A stretch of DNA of 64,000 bases from Palsa-506 sp963836355 (GTDB lineage: Bacteria > Actinomycetota > Actinomycetes > Streptosporangiales > Streptosporangiaceae): contig CAWIJO010000029.1 in the NCBI GenBank assembly GCA_963836355.1, positions 408,246 to 472,245 of the forward strand. The letters are read 5' to 3'. Positions 46,775 through 54,491 of this stretch are shown in pieces (positions within the stretch are counted from its first letter, which is position 1; each line of letters opens with the position of its first letter). Made by a program: the position numbers and the translations under genes. The notes below the pieces were generated by a model. It saw only the letters and a program-made list of their open reading frames with translations, was not told the DNA's origin and did no database searches.

Positions 46775-47208
46775 AGGACGCGCCTGCGGTCTTCCCCGGG
46801 GCGGATCAGCCGGGCTATCTCGATGTCCACCTGGCGCACCTCCAGGCCGGTCAGCTCGCCGACCCGGGTGATGATCTGGTCGCGCACGCGGCGGGTCACC
46901 TGCCGGATGGGCGCCGGGTAGACCACCGACATGCTCACCTGGAGCGTGGCCAGCTGACCGTCCACGTGCGCCGTGGCACGGGGGGCGGCGTGCTCGGTGT
47001 CGCGGCCGAGCGGCACGCCGAGCAGCCGCCGCGCCGCGCCGCCGGCCTGGTCCACCTCGGTGACCGCTCGGGCGGCGATCCGTTCCAGCACGCGGTCGGC
47101 GATCTCGGTGCGCCCGCGGGTTTCCGGCGGCCGCAGCGCCGCCGGCGATGCCGGAACCAGCTCCGCGCCGGGGCGGCCCGCAGAGCCTGCATCCGTGTCT
47201 GTGATCAC
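46771..47208 (-). CDS. Asp23/Gls24 family envelope stress protein
   Basis: The 145-residue product shows the Asp23 pattern: RTEIADRVLERIAARAVTEV, LATLQVSMSVVYPAPIRQVT, VRDQIITRVGELTGLEVRQV and DIEIARL. Asp23 proteins polymerise under the membrane and guard envelope integrity. The GTG start at 47208 overlaps the stop of the DUF2273-like gene and its own stop overlaps the next start, both as GTGA, so the genes are made in fixed ratio. Confidence 0.85.
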   Translation of the reverse strand: MITDTDAGSAGRPGAELVPASPAALRPPETRGRTEIADRVLERIAARAVTEVDQAGGAARRLLGVPLGRDTEHAAPRATAHVDGQLATLQVSMSVVYPAPIRQVTRRVRDQIITRVGELTGLEVRQVDIEIARLIRPGEDRRRVL

Positions 47209-47405
47209 GACCGCTTCCGGACGCCCAGCAGCTCGGTGAGATCGAGTTCACCGGTTAGCGCCCGGCCGGCCAGGAACCCGACCACGCCGAGCACCAGCAC
47301 GATCACGAAAGCGGAGAAGCCGCCGAATGCTCCCGCGAACCCCAGCGCGGTGCCGAACGCCAGCCCGATCACCGGCCGCCAGCGCATCTCGTCCATGTCT
47401 GCCAC
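47205..47405 (-). CDS. DUF2273-like small membrane protein
   Basis: A 66-residue protein with two helices: VIGLAFGTALGFAGAFGG and FVIVLVLGVVGFLAGRAL. It ends LDLTELLGVRKRS, a short cytoplasmic tail. DUF2273 proteins typically accompany Asp23 and AmaP. ATG at 47405. It stands 21 bp after the J-like gene and overlaps the following Asp23 gene. Confidence 0.72.
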   Translation of the reverse strand: MADMDEMRWRPVIGLAFGTALGFAGAFGGFSAFVIVLVLGVVGFLAGRALTGELDLTELLGVRKRS

Positions 47406-47426
47406 ACCTGCTCACCTTCCATTGCG

Positions 47427-47675
47427 CTAGACTACTCGGCGGGTGCCGTGGCGCTGGTGGCGCTGCCACCAGCGTTCGATCAGCCATAGGCCGCCCCGGG
47501 TGCGGAACACGGTCACCTCGACTCTTCCGCAGCCGACCGGGACCGCGAGCTCGGCGCGCCAGCGGGACAGCCCGGCGGCGAACTCTTCGGGATCGCCGCC
47601 AGCATCCGGATGGTGGACCCGCACCCAGGCCCGGAACGCCTGCCGTGCGCCGGTGTCCGGCTCCGTACCGCTCAC
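47427..47675 (-). CDS. Small protein with J-domain-like HPD motif
   Basis: The 82-residue product contains AFRAWVRVHHPDAGGDPEEF, which looks like the helix II-HPD loop-helix III part of a DnaJ domain, without helix I. A Trp-rich end (LWLIERWWQRHQRHGTRRVV) follows. If real, the HPD could contact Hsp70; equally the similarity may be by chance. The GTG at 47675 overlaps the preceding gene's stop, and it lies inside the Asp23 operon. Not recognised as a named family. Confidence 0.5.
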   Translation of the reverse strand: MSGTEPDTGARQAFRAWVRVHHPDAGGDPEEFAAGLSRWRAELAVPVGCGRVEVTVFRTRGGLWLIERWWQRHQRHGTRRVV

Positions 47676-48013
47676 TGCCCGGCTCCCCCGTTTCGGCCGG
47701 CCCCGGCATCGGGTAGCCGGATGTCATCGATGCGCACATCGACGGCGAGCCCCGGCGCGACCTCGGCCACCGCGGCTCGCACCTGGCCGGCGGCCTCCGC
47801 CAGCGGCCGCCCGTGGCGGGCGACCACCACCACTACCACCAGCTTGTCACGGACAGCCACCCCGGTCACGACCCGGCCAGGCAGGTAGGTGGCTACCGGG
47901 CCGTCGGCCAGGGTGGCCACCGCCGGGCAGGCAACCACAGCCAAGGCGATCCGGTCGGCCAGATGCCCCGCCTCGGGCATGTCCTGGCCGCCGGGGTATC
48001 GCTCACTGGACAC
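47672..48013 (-). CDS. Asp23-like protein, second copy
   Basis: The 113-residue product (LADRIALAVVACPAVATL, VTGVAVRDKLVVVVVVARHG, PLAEAAGQVRAAVAEVAPGL, VDVRIDDIRL) fits a short Asp23/Gls24-type alpha-beta fold. The GTG at 48013 lies inside the end of the first Asp23 gene (11-bp overlap). The beta strand with seven consecutive valine/lysine-flanked positions is unusual but does not look membrane spanning. Confidence 0.65.
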   Translation of the reverse strand: MSSERYPGGQDMPEAGHLADRIALAVVACPAVATLADGPVATYLPGRVVTGVAVRDKLVVVVVVARHGRPLAEAAGQVRAAVAEVAPGLAVDVRIDDIRLPDAGAGRNGGAGQ

Positions 48014-48482
48014 GCGGCTCGGCGGGCTCCTCGGCTTCCTCGCCAGCCATGTGAACGTCGCCGACGGTGATATTGACCTCGGTGATCTCCAGCCCGCATA
48101 TCTTCTCTACCGCGGTGATCACGTTGCGGCGCACCCCGGCGGCCAGATCCGGGATGGACACCCCGTACTCGACGATCAGGTCGAGATCGACAGCAGCCTG
48201 ACGCTCGCCCACCTCGACCGTGACGCCCTGCGTGATACCGGGGGCGGCCACCCCCGGTATCCGCTCCCGAACCGCGCCGAACGCACGGGACATCCCGGCG
48301 CCCATCGCATACACCCCGGGTACCTCCCGGGTCGCCATCCCGACAACCTTGGACACGACCGTATCCGCGATCGTCGTCTTGCCCAGCTCGCCGACCAGCT
48401 CTGCGCCCGCGTGCCCGGTCACCGTGCCGGCGGTCCTCGCCCCAGCGACCCTCGTCGTCTTTTCATTCGCCTGTGTGCTCAC
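48003..48482 (-). CDS. Asp23/Gls24 family envelope stress protein, lead gene
   Basis: The 159-residue product is the best Asp23 match in the cluster: TTIADTVVSKVVGMATREVP, GVYAMGAG, GVTVEVGERQAAVDLDLIVE, YGVSIPDLAAGVRRNVITAV, GLEITEVNITVGDVHM. It is soluble, with an acidic end. The GTG at 48482 has GGGAG upstream. As first gene of the minus-strand cluster, it shares a 260-bp divergent promoter region with the ECF sigma gene, suggesting that the sigma factor drives this operon. Confidence 0.9.
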   Translation of the reverse strand: MSTQANEKTTRVAGARTAGTVTGHAGAELVGELGKTTIADTVVSKVVGMATREVPGVYAMGAGMSRAFGAVRERIPGVAAPGITQGVTVEVGERQAAVDLDLIVEYGVSIPDLAAGVRRNVITAVEKICGLEITEVNITVGDVHMAGEEAEEPAEPRVQ

Positions 48483-48683
48483 CCAGTGCTCCCTTTCGAT
48501 CCGGCATGGTCCTGGTGTCTATGTGATCGCCGCCCGCCCATCTGCGCAGCGCCGCCTGATGGCCTGCCGGGCTGGTTTCTCGGGTCAGCCATCGGAAATG
48601 CTCCTCTCGCGGTCTGCGGCCAGTGCCATGCAGCAGACGAACGAAGGACGCACCCGGACCGCGGATCCTCACGGGCAATGTGG

Positions 48684-48699
48684 TGTGATGTACATCACA
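48684..48699. promoter_or_regulatory. Perfect CRP-type palindrome TGTGATGTACATCACA
   Basis: A 16-bp perfect palindrome equal to the CRP-family consensus TGTGA-N6-TCACA. It lies 47 bp before the sigma factor start and 200 bp before the divergent Asp23 operon. A cAMP receptor protein (Crp/GlxR type) is the likely ligand. Confidence 0.6.
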
Positions 48700-48746
48700 T
48701 TCATTCGGGCTGGTGTGCCGCGCGCGCAGAGGGGCAGAGTGCCCAC

Positions 48747-49289
48747 GTGATCGATCAGGCGGACGATTACAGCCTGGTCGCCCGCGCCCGCGGCGGGGAC
48801 ACGGCCGCCTTCGAGCAGCTGGTGCGCCGCTACTCGGGCCCGGTGTACCGGATCGCGCTGCGCGTCCTCGGCGACACCGACGCGGCCGCCGACGCGGCTC
48901 AGGAAGCGTTCATCACCGCCTGGCGCCGGATCGGGGAGATCCGCGCCGAGCAGGCGTTCGCGGCCTGGATGTATCGCGTCGTCACCACCCGCGCCATCAG
49001 CGCCGCGCGCGCCCGCCGACACGAGACCGGCCTCGGCGAGGCGCTCCTGCCGCCCTCGCGCGCAGGCGACCCCGAACAGCACGCGCTCGCCGCCGATCTG
49101 CGCGCCGCCCTCGCCCGCGCGCTCGGGATGCTCACCGCCCGGCAGCGGGCATGCTGGGTGCTAAGAGAGCTGGAATGCCTGTCCTATGACGAAATCGCCG
49201 GCATCACCCGGGCCAGCCCGGACGCCGTCCGCGGCCGCATCCACCGAGCGCGCGTCCGGCTCGCGGAGGAGCTGACCTCATGGCGATAA
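48747..49289 (+). CDS. ECF-type RNA polymerase sigma factor
   Basis: The 180-residue product has sigma region 2 (YSLVARARGGDTAAFEQLV, DAAADAAQEAFITAWRRI, AFAAWMYRVVTTRAIS) and region 4 (MLTARQRACWVLRELECLSY, DEIAGITRASPDAVRGRIHR, ARVRLAEEL). It lacks regions 1.1 and 3, so it is an ECF factor. The GTG at 48747 is set by the conserved start IDQADDYSLVARA. Its TAA lies inside the start of the next gene, which looks like its anti-sigma factor. A CRP-type site is just upstream. Confidence 0.9.
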   Translation: MIDQADDYSLVARARGGDTAAFEQLVRRYSGPVYRIALRVLGDTDAAADAAQEAFITAWRRIGEIRAEQAFAAWMYRVVTTRAISAARARRHETGLGEALLPPSRAGDPEQHALAADLRAALARALGMLTARQRACWVLRELECLSYDEIAGITRASPDAVRGRIHRARVRLAEELTSWR

Positions 49290-49891
49290 ACCATCCCGAT
49301 GGTCATCAGCCCGGCAGCCGGCTGCCCTGCGGCCGCGACCTCGGCACGCTGTATGAGCACCTGACAGCCGGCGCCCTGGACGCCCACGAGCAGGCCTGCC
49401 CGGGCTGCCGCCAGGCCGCCGATGCCTTCGCCCCCGTCCTGCAGGCCGTCGTGAGTCTCGCCGCGCAAAGGCCGGAGCCGCCCGCCCGATTCGCTGAATC
49501 CGTCATGGCCCGCATCCGCGCCGACATGCGCCGCACCCGCTACCTCGCCCTGCCCGCCCAATCACCCTCGACCCTGACCATCACCGAACACGCCGCCTCC
49601 GCCATCATGTCCGGCGCGGTCGACACGATCCCGGGGGTCACCAGCCGCGGCTGCCAGTTTCCCACCCCCGGCGACGCCACCCACGCAGCCATCAGCATCA
49701 GCCTCCGTTACGGCCTGCGAGCCGTCACCGCTGCCCGCCACGTCCGTGCCACTCTCCGCAACGCCGCGCGCGACCAGCTCGGCATCAGCCTCCGCCAAAT
49801 CGACATCAGCGTCGACGACGTCCACGCCCACGAGCCCGAAGTCACCCGCGCCCGGCCATCAGCCGAGGGTCGTTCCGGCCCGGGCAGCTGA
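49280..49891 (+). CDS. Zinc anti-sigma-like domain fused to Asp23-like domain
   Basis: The 203-residue product overlaps the sigma gene by 10 nt, the usual place of an anti-sigma gene. Residues 18-50 (CGRDLGTLYEHLTAGALD, HEQACPGCRQAADAF) contain the HxxxCxxC zinc anti-sigma signature. Instead of a membrane helix, residues 95-180 form an Asp23-like domain (TLTITEHAASAIMSGAVD, AISISLRYGLRAVTAARHVR, LGISLRQIDISVDDVHAH). It would hold the sigma factor and connect it to the Asp23 scaffold. The 327 bases after it, to 50218, hold no gene. Confidence 0.78.
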   Translation: MAINHPDGHQPGSRLPCGRDLGTLYEHLTAGALDAHEQACPGCRQAADAFAPVLQAVVSLAAQRPEPPARFAESVMARIRADMRRTRYLALPAQSPSTLTITEHAASAIMSGAVDTIPGVTSRGCQFPTPGDATHAAISISLRYGLRAVTAARHVRATLRNAARDQLGISLRQIDISVDDVHAHEPEVTRARPSAEGRSGPGS

Positions 49892-50218
49892 GATCCTGCT
49901 CTGTCCTGAGCTCGCGCCTACCTGGCGGATTGCCAGTCCCTGCTGTAAGACAGACGTCTCCGATCAGCGATGTTAGGGCGTAGGCCATGCGCACCTGACT
50001 CCCCACTGCAGTCGGCCGAAGGGCGCGCGCAGGTGCCAGCTTTCAACACTACGAGTGAACATGCCGGTCAGCGCATAAGCATGCGCGCACGCAACGCACT
50101 CAATTCGGCATGTGCGGTAAGCCCTGACCGGCCGCGCGCGTCTGGCATCCCCTCTCATATAAACGCGATCGCTAGGGACTGCCTCAGCTAGCGAGCGCGC
50201 TCGGCTGCGGTCGGTGAC

Positions 50219-50468
50219 TCAGTTCCTGTTGGTGTCCGCTCGCAGTGGCACGTGCGCGATGATGCCGGCGGCGCTGGTCAGCAGGCGGCGCGCTGCGCGG
50301 ATGGGCGCGTGGCAGTCAGCCGAGAGGTCGCAGAGTTAACAGGGCCCGGACAGGCACCGGCGGGCGGCCCGGGTCGCTGGCGTGCCAGGCGGTGATCAGG
50401 GATGCTGCTGCGCTCGGCAGCCTCGATCACGACGACGCCGCGGGTCAGTGCCACGATGTGGTGTCGCC
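50219..50468 (-). pseudogene. dprA C-terminal remnant
   Basis: Fragments in three frames match the end of DNA-processing protein DprA: IVALTRGVVVIEAAERS, then SLITAWHASDPGRP, then CPGPVNSATS, then CHAPIRAARRLLTSAAGII and a stop at 50219. Several frameshifts are needed. Another dprA piece, from the middle of the gene, lies at 59466. The bases 50469-50660 hold no recognised gene. Confidence 0.6.
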
Positions 50469-50660
50469 CGCCGTCGGCGGCGCCGTGATGCGCGGTGACA
50501 TCACGCCACCTCCTGGCAGGCCCACCTGCCCGCGAGCGACTCGGCAGGGTTCAGACTGCTGCCACAACACGGCCGCAGCAGCAACCTTCGACATTCCGGG
50601 ATATCCGTCGGCACGGGCAGACATCCAAATGAACCAGCTGCACCATCGTTGCATCGTGGG

Positions 50661-50689
50661 GGTCAGGGGTTCAAAATCCCTCAGCTCCG
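50661..50689 (+). repeat. tRNA-Ala-like 3' fragment
   Basis: A T-arm (AGGGG-TTCAAAA-TCCCT) is followed by CAGCTCC and a discriminator G. The implied acceptor partner GGGGCTG would give a G3-U70 pair, the mark of tRNA-Ala. No 5' half is present. It is probably a leftover attachment sequence. Confidence 0.45.
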
Positions 50690-50877
50690 CCCAAACCTAC
50701 AGGTCAGTGGCTTGCGAGAGCTGCCAGGCGAGGCTTCCAAGATCATTTGTCACGCCGATGTCACCAGGACGGGCGTCCTCGGGTGACACTGCGCGTGCCT
50801 AAACGAATTTTCCGTTACGCGTCGGTACCTGATCTGGCTGGTCTCCCGGCTCGATCTGAACTCAGTGACGTGATGGT

Positions 50878-51000
50878 GCTACTGCATGAGGGCCATCGGC
50901 ACTCATGCAGGGCCGGACCCGGGCTGGCGTGAACACCGCCGGGATCGCGGCGGGCTACTCTCGTGCCGGTGGCTGCGCATTCCGGTGTGCGCGGGCGGGC
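50878..51000 (+). repeat. Internal diverged copy of the island boundary module
   Basis: GCTACTGCATGAGGGCCATC and the bases that follow resemble 41981 onward and 58971 onward (shared CATCGGCACTCAT, GGGCTGGCGTGAACA; with attL also GGCTGCGCATTCC and GTGTGCGCG). The tRNA part itself is absent. Stretch 50690-50877 has no gene. Confidence 0.6.
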
Positions 51001-51060
51001 GCAAGTATTGCCGTGGTCGTGGGGCGGCTACTCGCGACTGTGCGGGAAGGTAGGTCTGCC

Positions 51061-51348
51061 CTAGTCCGGTCTTGGCCCTACGAACGTGCCTCGCTGCGGC
51101 ACCGTGAACACAAGTCCCTCGTCTCGCAGGACAGCTACCGCGTGCCGCACAGTGTCTCTGCCTACCTCGTATGTCTGCGCTAGCGCAGACTCGCTCGGCA
51201 GCCGGTCAAGGCTGGCCAGCTCGCCTGACGCAATCTGCCCGCGCAAGATCGCCGCTACCTGCTCGTAAACAGGAACGTGAGAGTACGGGTTAACCGGCAC
51301 GTAGCCAACGTAGAAAACATCGGCCGACTCCCCGCTAGTTGGCAACAT
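51061..51348 (-). CDS. Short GntR-type winged-helix regulator
   Basis: The product of about 95 residues is essentially one GntR winged helix: VPVYEQVAAILRGQIASGEL, LPSESALAQTYEVGRDTV, AVLRDEGLVFTVPQRGTFVG. It has no ligand-binding domain. Such mini-GntR proteins occur in actinobacterial integrative elements. The start is uncertain: ATG 51348 is used, ATG 51390 and a GTG near 51303 are alternatives. It diverges from a small gene at 51423 and probably controls both. A truncated copy lies at 59069, after the right end of the island. Confidence 0.78.
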   Translation of the reverse strand: MLPTSGESADVFYVGYVPVNPYSHVPVYEQVAAILRGQIASGELASLDRLPSESALAQTYEVGRDTVRHAVAVLRDEGLVFTVPQRGTFVGPRPD

Positions 51349-51370
51349 TCGACCTGGTAGGCAACATCTG
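51336..51370. promoter_or_regulatory. Repeated TNGGCAACAT boxes between gntR and small gene
   Basis: TTGGCAACAT (51340 region) and TAGGCAACAT (51358 region) repeat with about two helical turns between them in the divergent promoter. Plausible GntR operators, though they overlap the possible gntR start. Confidence 0.35.
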
Positions 51371-51422
51371 CCCTTGTTGGGTACTATCAAACTCCCGGAC
51401 GTTCGCAGACCAGGAGATAGCG

Positions 51423-51659
51423 ATGCTCAGCAGGGAAGATCAGGCCGCGCTCGACAGCCTGCGCTGGCACTGGGACACGGCGCACGCGATCAACTGCGAG
51501 GGCAAGAGCTGGACGGCGATACCCGCAGCCGAGCCAGAGGCAGTGATCACGGCCAGCGCTGCGGCAGAGCTGCGGACGGCCATGCAGAACGACTACGCCG
51601 CACGGGCCATGCGGGCTAACGCCACAGCTGTCCGCTGGGCGGGCATCAGCAGCTTGTAG
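51423..51659 (+). CDS. Small hypothetical protein beside gntR
   Basis: A 78-residue protein, MLSREDQAALDSLRWHWDTA, then NCEGKSWTAIPAAEPEAVIT, ending RANATAVRWAGISSL. AGGAGA lies 6 nt before the ATG at 51423. It has no signal peptide or membrane helix. The same start with its upstream region recurs at 59229-59310, showing that gntR and this gene travel together. Function unknown. Confidence 0.62.
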   Translation: MLSREDQAALDSLRWHWDTAHAINCEGKSWTAIPAAEPEAVITASAAAELRTAMQNDYAARAMRANATAVRWAGISSL

Positions 51660-51812
51660 AACGCCGCGCTACGGCGGCGCAGTTAACCGATCAAGAAAGG
51701 CAGAGCCTGCCGATCGCGAATCCCCGGTTCCGGGCCGACACTCCTCCGGCAGGCGGCAGCGCGGCAGCGCGCCTGCGAGGGCTTGTCGGCGGCTGCTGAG
51801 AAACTGGCCGGT

Positions 51813-52089
51813 ATGTCTGCCTGGCAGTACGCACAGTTAACGATCCGGCTCGAGGGCCGCGGCGGAGAGGACTCGTGCACGATCTTGTGGCACGGGCCCG
51901 GACAGGGCCTGGGCAAGAACTTCTCCGGCAGCGGCCAGGACGGTGCTGGAGCTGATGAACCAGGTCGGTGCTGACGGCTGGGAGCTGGCCGGCCTGGAAG
52001 AGCGCCGCGAAGGCGGCGACGGCCGCACCTACTGGGACGCCGCCTGGTCCCTGACCACCTACACCGTCAAGCGCCTGGTGCCCCCGTAG
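51813..52089 (+). pseudogene. Small DUF4177-like gene with a frameshift
   Basis: MSAWQYAQLTIRLEGRGGED starts at 51813. In the next frame LELMNQVGADGWELAGLEER and AAWSLTTYTVKRLVPP end at TAG 52087. The W-Y start and GxDGWEL core resemble the small DUF4177 fold. The two halves need a one-base change at about 51915-51935. The unshifted product would stop at 51974. Confidence 0.5.
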
Positions 52090-52319
52090 GCCGGCGCGGC
52101 GTGCGGTCCTGGCCACCGTCCCGGCAGGACTCTCATGCGTTCTTTGAGTGTTGCTGGGCGGAGATCCTGCTCGTGGTGGTCGCAGATGACCTGGGCTCAT
52201 GTGCGCCGCTTGCCGAGCCGTACTCCACTGGTACAGCGGCATTGCCACCTATTCCGGACGCCACCCGTACTGCCGCAACGGCACCCAGCCCAGCTGAACC
52301 CGCCGACGTCCTGGTCGTC

Positions 52320-52686
52320 AATGACGCGCTTGCCGTTGCATGGCATGCAAGTCCTGGTGTCCTTGTGGGGACGTTGCGCTGGCGTGAAAATGGCGGTCGG
52401 GCGGGCGTCGGCGCGGGCGGGCTGCCGCGCGGTGGTGTCGGCTTCGGGGGTGGTTTTGCGTGGTCGGGCTGTGGAATGGCCTGGGCGGTGGCAGGGTGCT
52501 GGTGGCTGCCCGCTGACGCCGGTATTTCTCTCTGGGACGCAAGCCCGTATGCAAGTCTGGCGCCGGGGCCTTGACCTTCGGGTCGCGCACTGTTGCCTTT
52601 GAGCACGCCGGTCAGAATTTCGGTTCCTACTGAGGCCCCCGGGCATCCGCGCGCGTGTCTTGATGGCGAGGCGAGAGGTGCTGGCG
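52320..52686 (+). ncRNA. Candidate IS110 left end with bridge-RNA-like segment
   Basis: The 370 bases before the IS110 transposase contain no convincing gene. IS110-group elements encode their guide (bridge/seek) RNA in this place. Here TTGCATGGCATGCAA at about 52336-52350 equals the anticodon arm of a tRNA-Ala(GGC), and the element's right side abuts a tRNA-Ala 3' half (54117). This would fit a guide loop matching the target. Ends and RNA are not proven; 52090-52319 likewise shows no gene. Confidence 0.3.
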
Positions 52687-54036
52687 ATGATGGTGCCGCA
52701 GGAGATCGAGGATGCGGAGTACGAGCAGGTCCTGGAGCGGGTGGCCGCGGTGGACGTGGCCAAGGCGACCGGGATGGTGTGCACCCGGGTGCCGCATCCG
52801 GCCAGGCCGGGGAGGCGGCAGACCAGGGTGTGGGAGGTGGACGCGGACACCGGCTCGGTGATGGAGCTGGCTGATCACCTGGCGGCCGAGCGGATCGCGA
52901 AGGTCACCCTGGAGTCGACGTCGGATTACTGGCGGATCTGGTTTTACCTGCTGGAGGCGGCCGGGCTGGACGTGCAGCTGGTCAACTCGCGGGACGTGGC
53001 GAACGTCCCGGGGCGCCCGAAGAGCGACAAGCTGGATTGCGTGTGGCAGGCGAAGCTGACGGAGCGGGGGATGCTGCGGCCCAGCTTCGTGCCGCCCGCG
53101 GAGATCCGCCGGCTGCGGGATTACACGCGGCTGCGGACTGACCTGACCCGGGAGCGGACCCGGCACTGGTCGAGGCTGGAGAAGCTGCTCGAGGATGCCC
53201 TGATTAAGGTCACGGCGGTGGCCAGCAAGACCGGCTCCAAGTCGGTCCGGGACATGCTGGAGGCGCTGATCGCGGGGGAGCGCGACCCGGAGGTCCTCGC
53301 CGGGCTGGCCCGCGGGAAGATGCGGGCCAAGCACGATCGCCTCGTTGAGGCGCTCAACGGCCGGTTCGATGACCACCACGGCGAGCTGGCCCGGGTACTG
53401 CTGGACCAGATCGACAGCCTCACCACGCACATCGACAAGATCACCAGCCGTGCCGGGGAGCTGATCGCGGCGATGCGTGGGGCGTGGGGCGTGGACGCCG
53501 ATGGTGTCACCGGCCCGGGCGCGGGCCTGGGCCCGGGCGCGCCGGTGCTGCCCGCGGTCGACCGCCTGGACGAGGTCACCGGCATCGGCGCTCCGGCCGC
53601 CCAGGTGATCATCGCCGAGATAGGCCTGAACATGGGCGTCTTCCCCACTCCCGGGCACCTGGTGTCCTGGGCGAAGCTATCTCCGCGGACCATCCAGTCC
53701 GGGGCCAGGAACCAGTCCGGGCGCACCGGCAAGGGAAACCCCTATCTCAAGGGCGTCCTGGGCGAGGCCGCCGCCGCGGCCGGCCGGACCGACACCTTCC
53801 TCGGCGAGCGCTACCGGCGCATCGCCCGGCGGCGCGGCAAGCTGCGGGCCCTGGTCGCCGTCGCCCGCTCCATCCTGGTCATCGTGTGGCACCTGCTCGC
53901 CGACCCAGCCGCCCGTTTCCGCGAGCTGGGCGCCGGCTACTACGCCAGCCGCATCGACAAGAACCGCAAGACCCGCAGCCACGTCCGACAGCTGGAGGCA
54001 CTGGGCTACACCGTCACCCTCGCCCAGGCCGCCTGA
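52687..54036 (+). CDS. IS110-family transposase/recombinase
   Basis: The 449-residue product has the DEDD RuvC-like N-terminal domain: Asp in VAAVDVAKATG, Glu in TLESTSDYWRIW, and the DxxD-type pair in PKSDKLDCVWQAK. A coiled middle follows, then the C-terminal Tnp domain with the helix-hairpin (VTGIGAPAAQVIIAEIG) and the serine region IQSGARNQSGRTGKGN. GAGAGG 8 nt before the ATG at 52687 supports that start; ATG 52663 is possible. It looks intact, so the element may be active. Confidence 0.92.
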   Translation: MMVPQEIEDAEYEQVLERVAAVDVAKATGMVCTRVPHPARPGRRQTRVWEVDADTGSVMELADHLAAERIAKVTLESTSDYWRIWFYLLEAAGLDVQLVNSRDVANVPGRPKSDKLDCVWQAKLTERGMLRPSFVPPAEIRRLRDYTRLRTDLTRERTRHWSRLEKLLEDALIKVTAVASKTGSKSVRDMLEALIAGERDPEVLAGLARGKMRAKHDRLVEALNGRFDDHHGELARVLLDQIDSLTTHIDKITSRAGELIAAMRGAWGVDADGVTGPGAGLGPGAPVLPAVDRLDEVTGIGAPAAQVIIAEIGLNMGVFPTPGHLVSWAKLSPRTIQSGARNQSGRTGKGNPYLKGVLGEAAAAAGRTDTFLGERYRRIARRRGKLRALVAVARSILVIVWHLLADPAARFRELGAGYYASRIDKNRKTRSHVRQLEALGYTVTLAQAA

Positions 54037-54116
54037 CCCCGGCTGCTCAGATCTTCCGCCAGTCACCGGCCAGGGTTCGCTGCCGCGCCGTGGCTGAGGC
54101 CGTTATTTTCCGGTCA

Positions 54117-54147
54117 GAGGTCTGGGGTTCGAATCCCCATAGCTCCA
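54117..54147 (+). repeat. tRNA-Ala 3' half next to IS110 right end
   Basis: GAGGTC, then a perfect T-arm TGGGG-TTCGAAT-CCCCA, then TAGCTCC and A. The implied acceptor GGGGCTA gives the G3-U70 pair of tRNA-Ala. No 5' half is found next to it. It is a target or attachment remnant rather than a working tRNA. Confidence 0.6.
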
Positions 54148-54491
54148 CTCGTTTTCCCAGGTCAGAGCGTAATTCTAAGATCATCTAGAGCGTTTCAAGA
54201 TCGCTTGACCGTCATTTGACCGTCGCGGCGGACAGGGTGGGTTGGCACTCAGCCTCACGGACTGGCTCTGGATGGCATGCCGGATGCGGGTGCCGTAGTG
54301 TTCGTTGAACAGGCATGGGGTGGCCAATAGCGGGTCTTCGGTGGGCGCTCAGGCGGACGGCGGGCGGCTGAGCGCCTCGTATCGCGACGGGATGGGACAG
54401 CCTGCAAGGCGCGGCGCGTCCTGCAGGCCCGGGAGCGGCGCGGGGGGCGAATTTCTGTCCGTCGCGCGGAGCAACCCTCGGACGGTGGAAA
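54148..54491. other. Gene-free stretch with TTGACCGTC direct repeats
   Basis: TTGACCGTC occurs at 54205-54213 and 54216-54224, an 11-bp spacing like integrase arm-type sites beside a tRNA-derived core. No gene is recognised between it and the membrane-protein stop at 54492. Confidence 0.4.

Noticed and set aside
45323..46921. 532-codon plus-strand open frame
   Set aside because: Antisense to the AmaP-like and DUF6286-like genes, whose membrane helices and GTGA couplings are convincing.
52101..52606. Overlapping open frames on both strands before the IS110 gene
   Set aside because: Low-complexity Gly/Trp or Pro/Ala products with no binding site and no homology I recognise; better explained as a non-coding element end.
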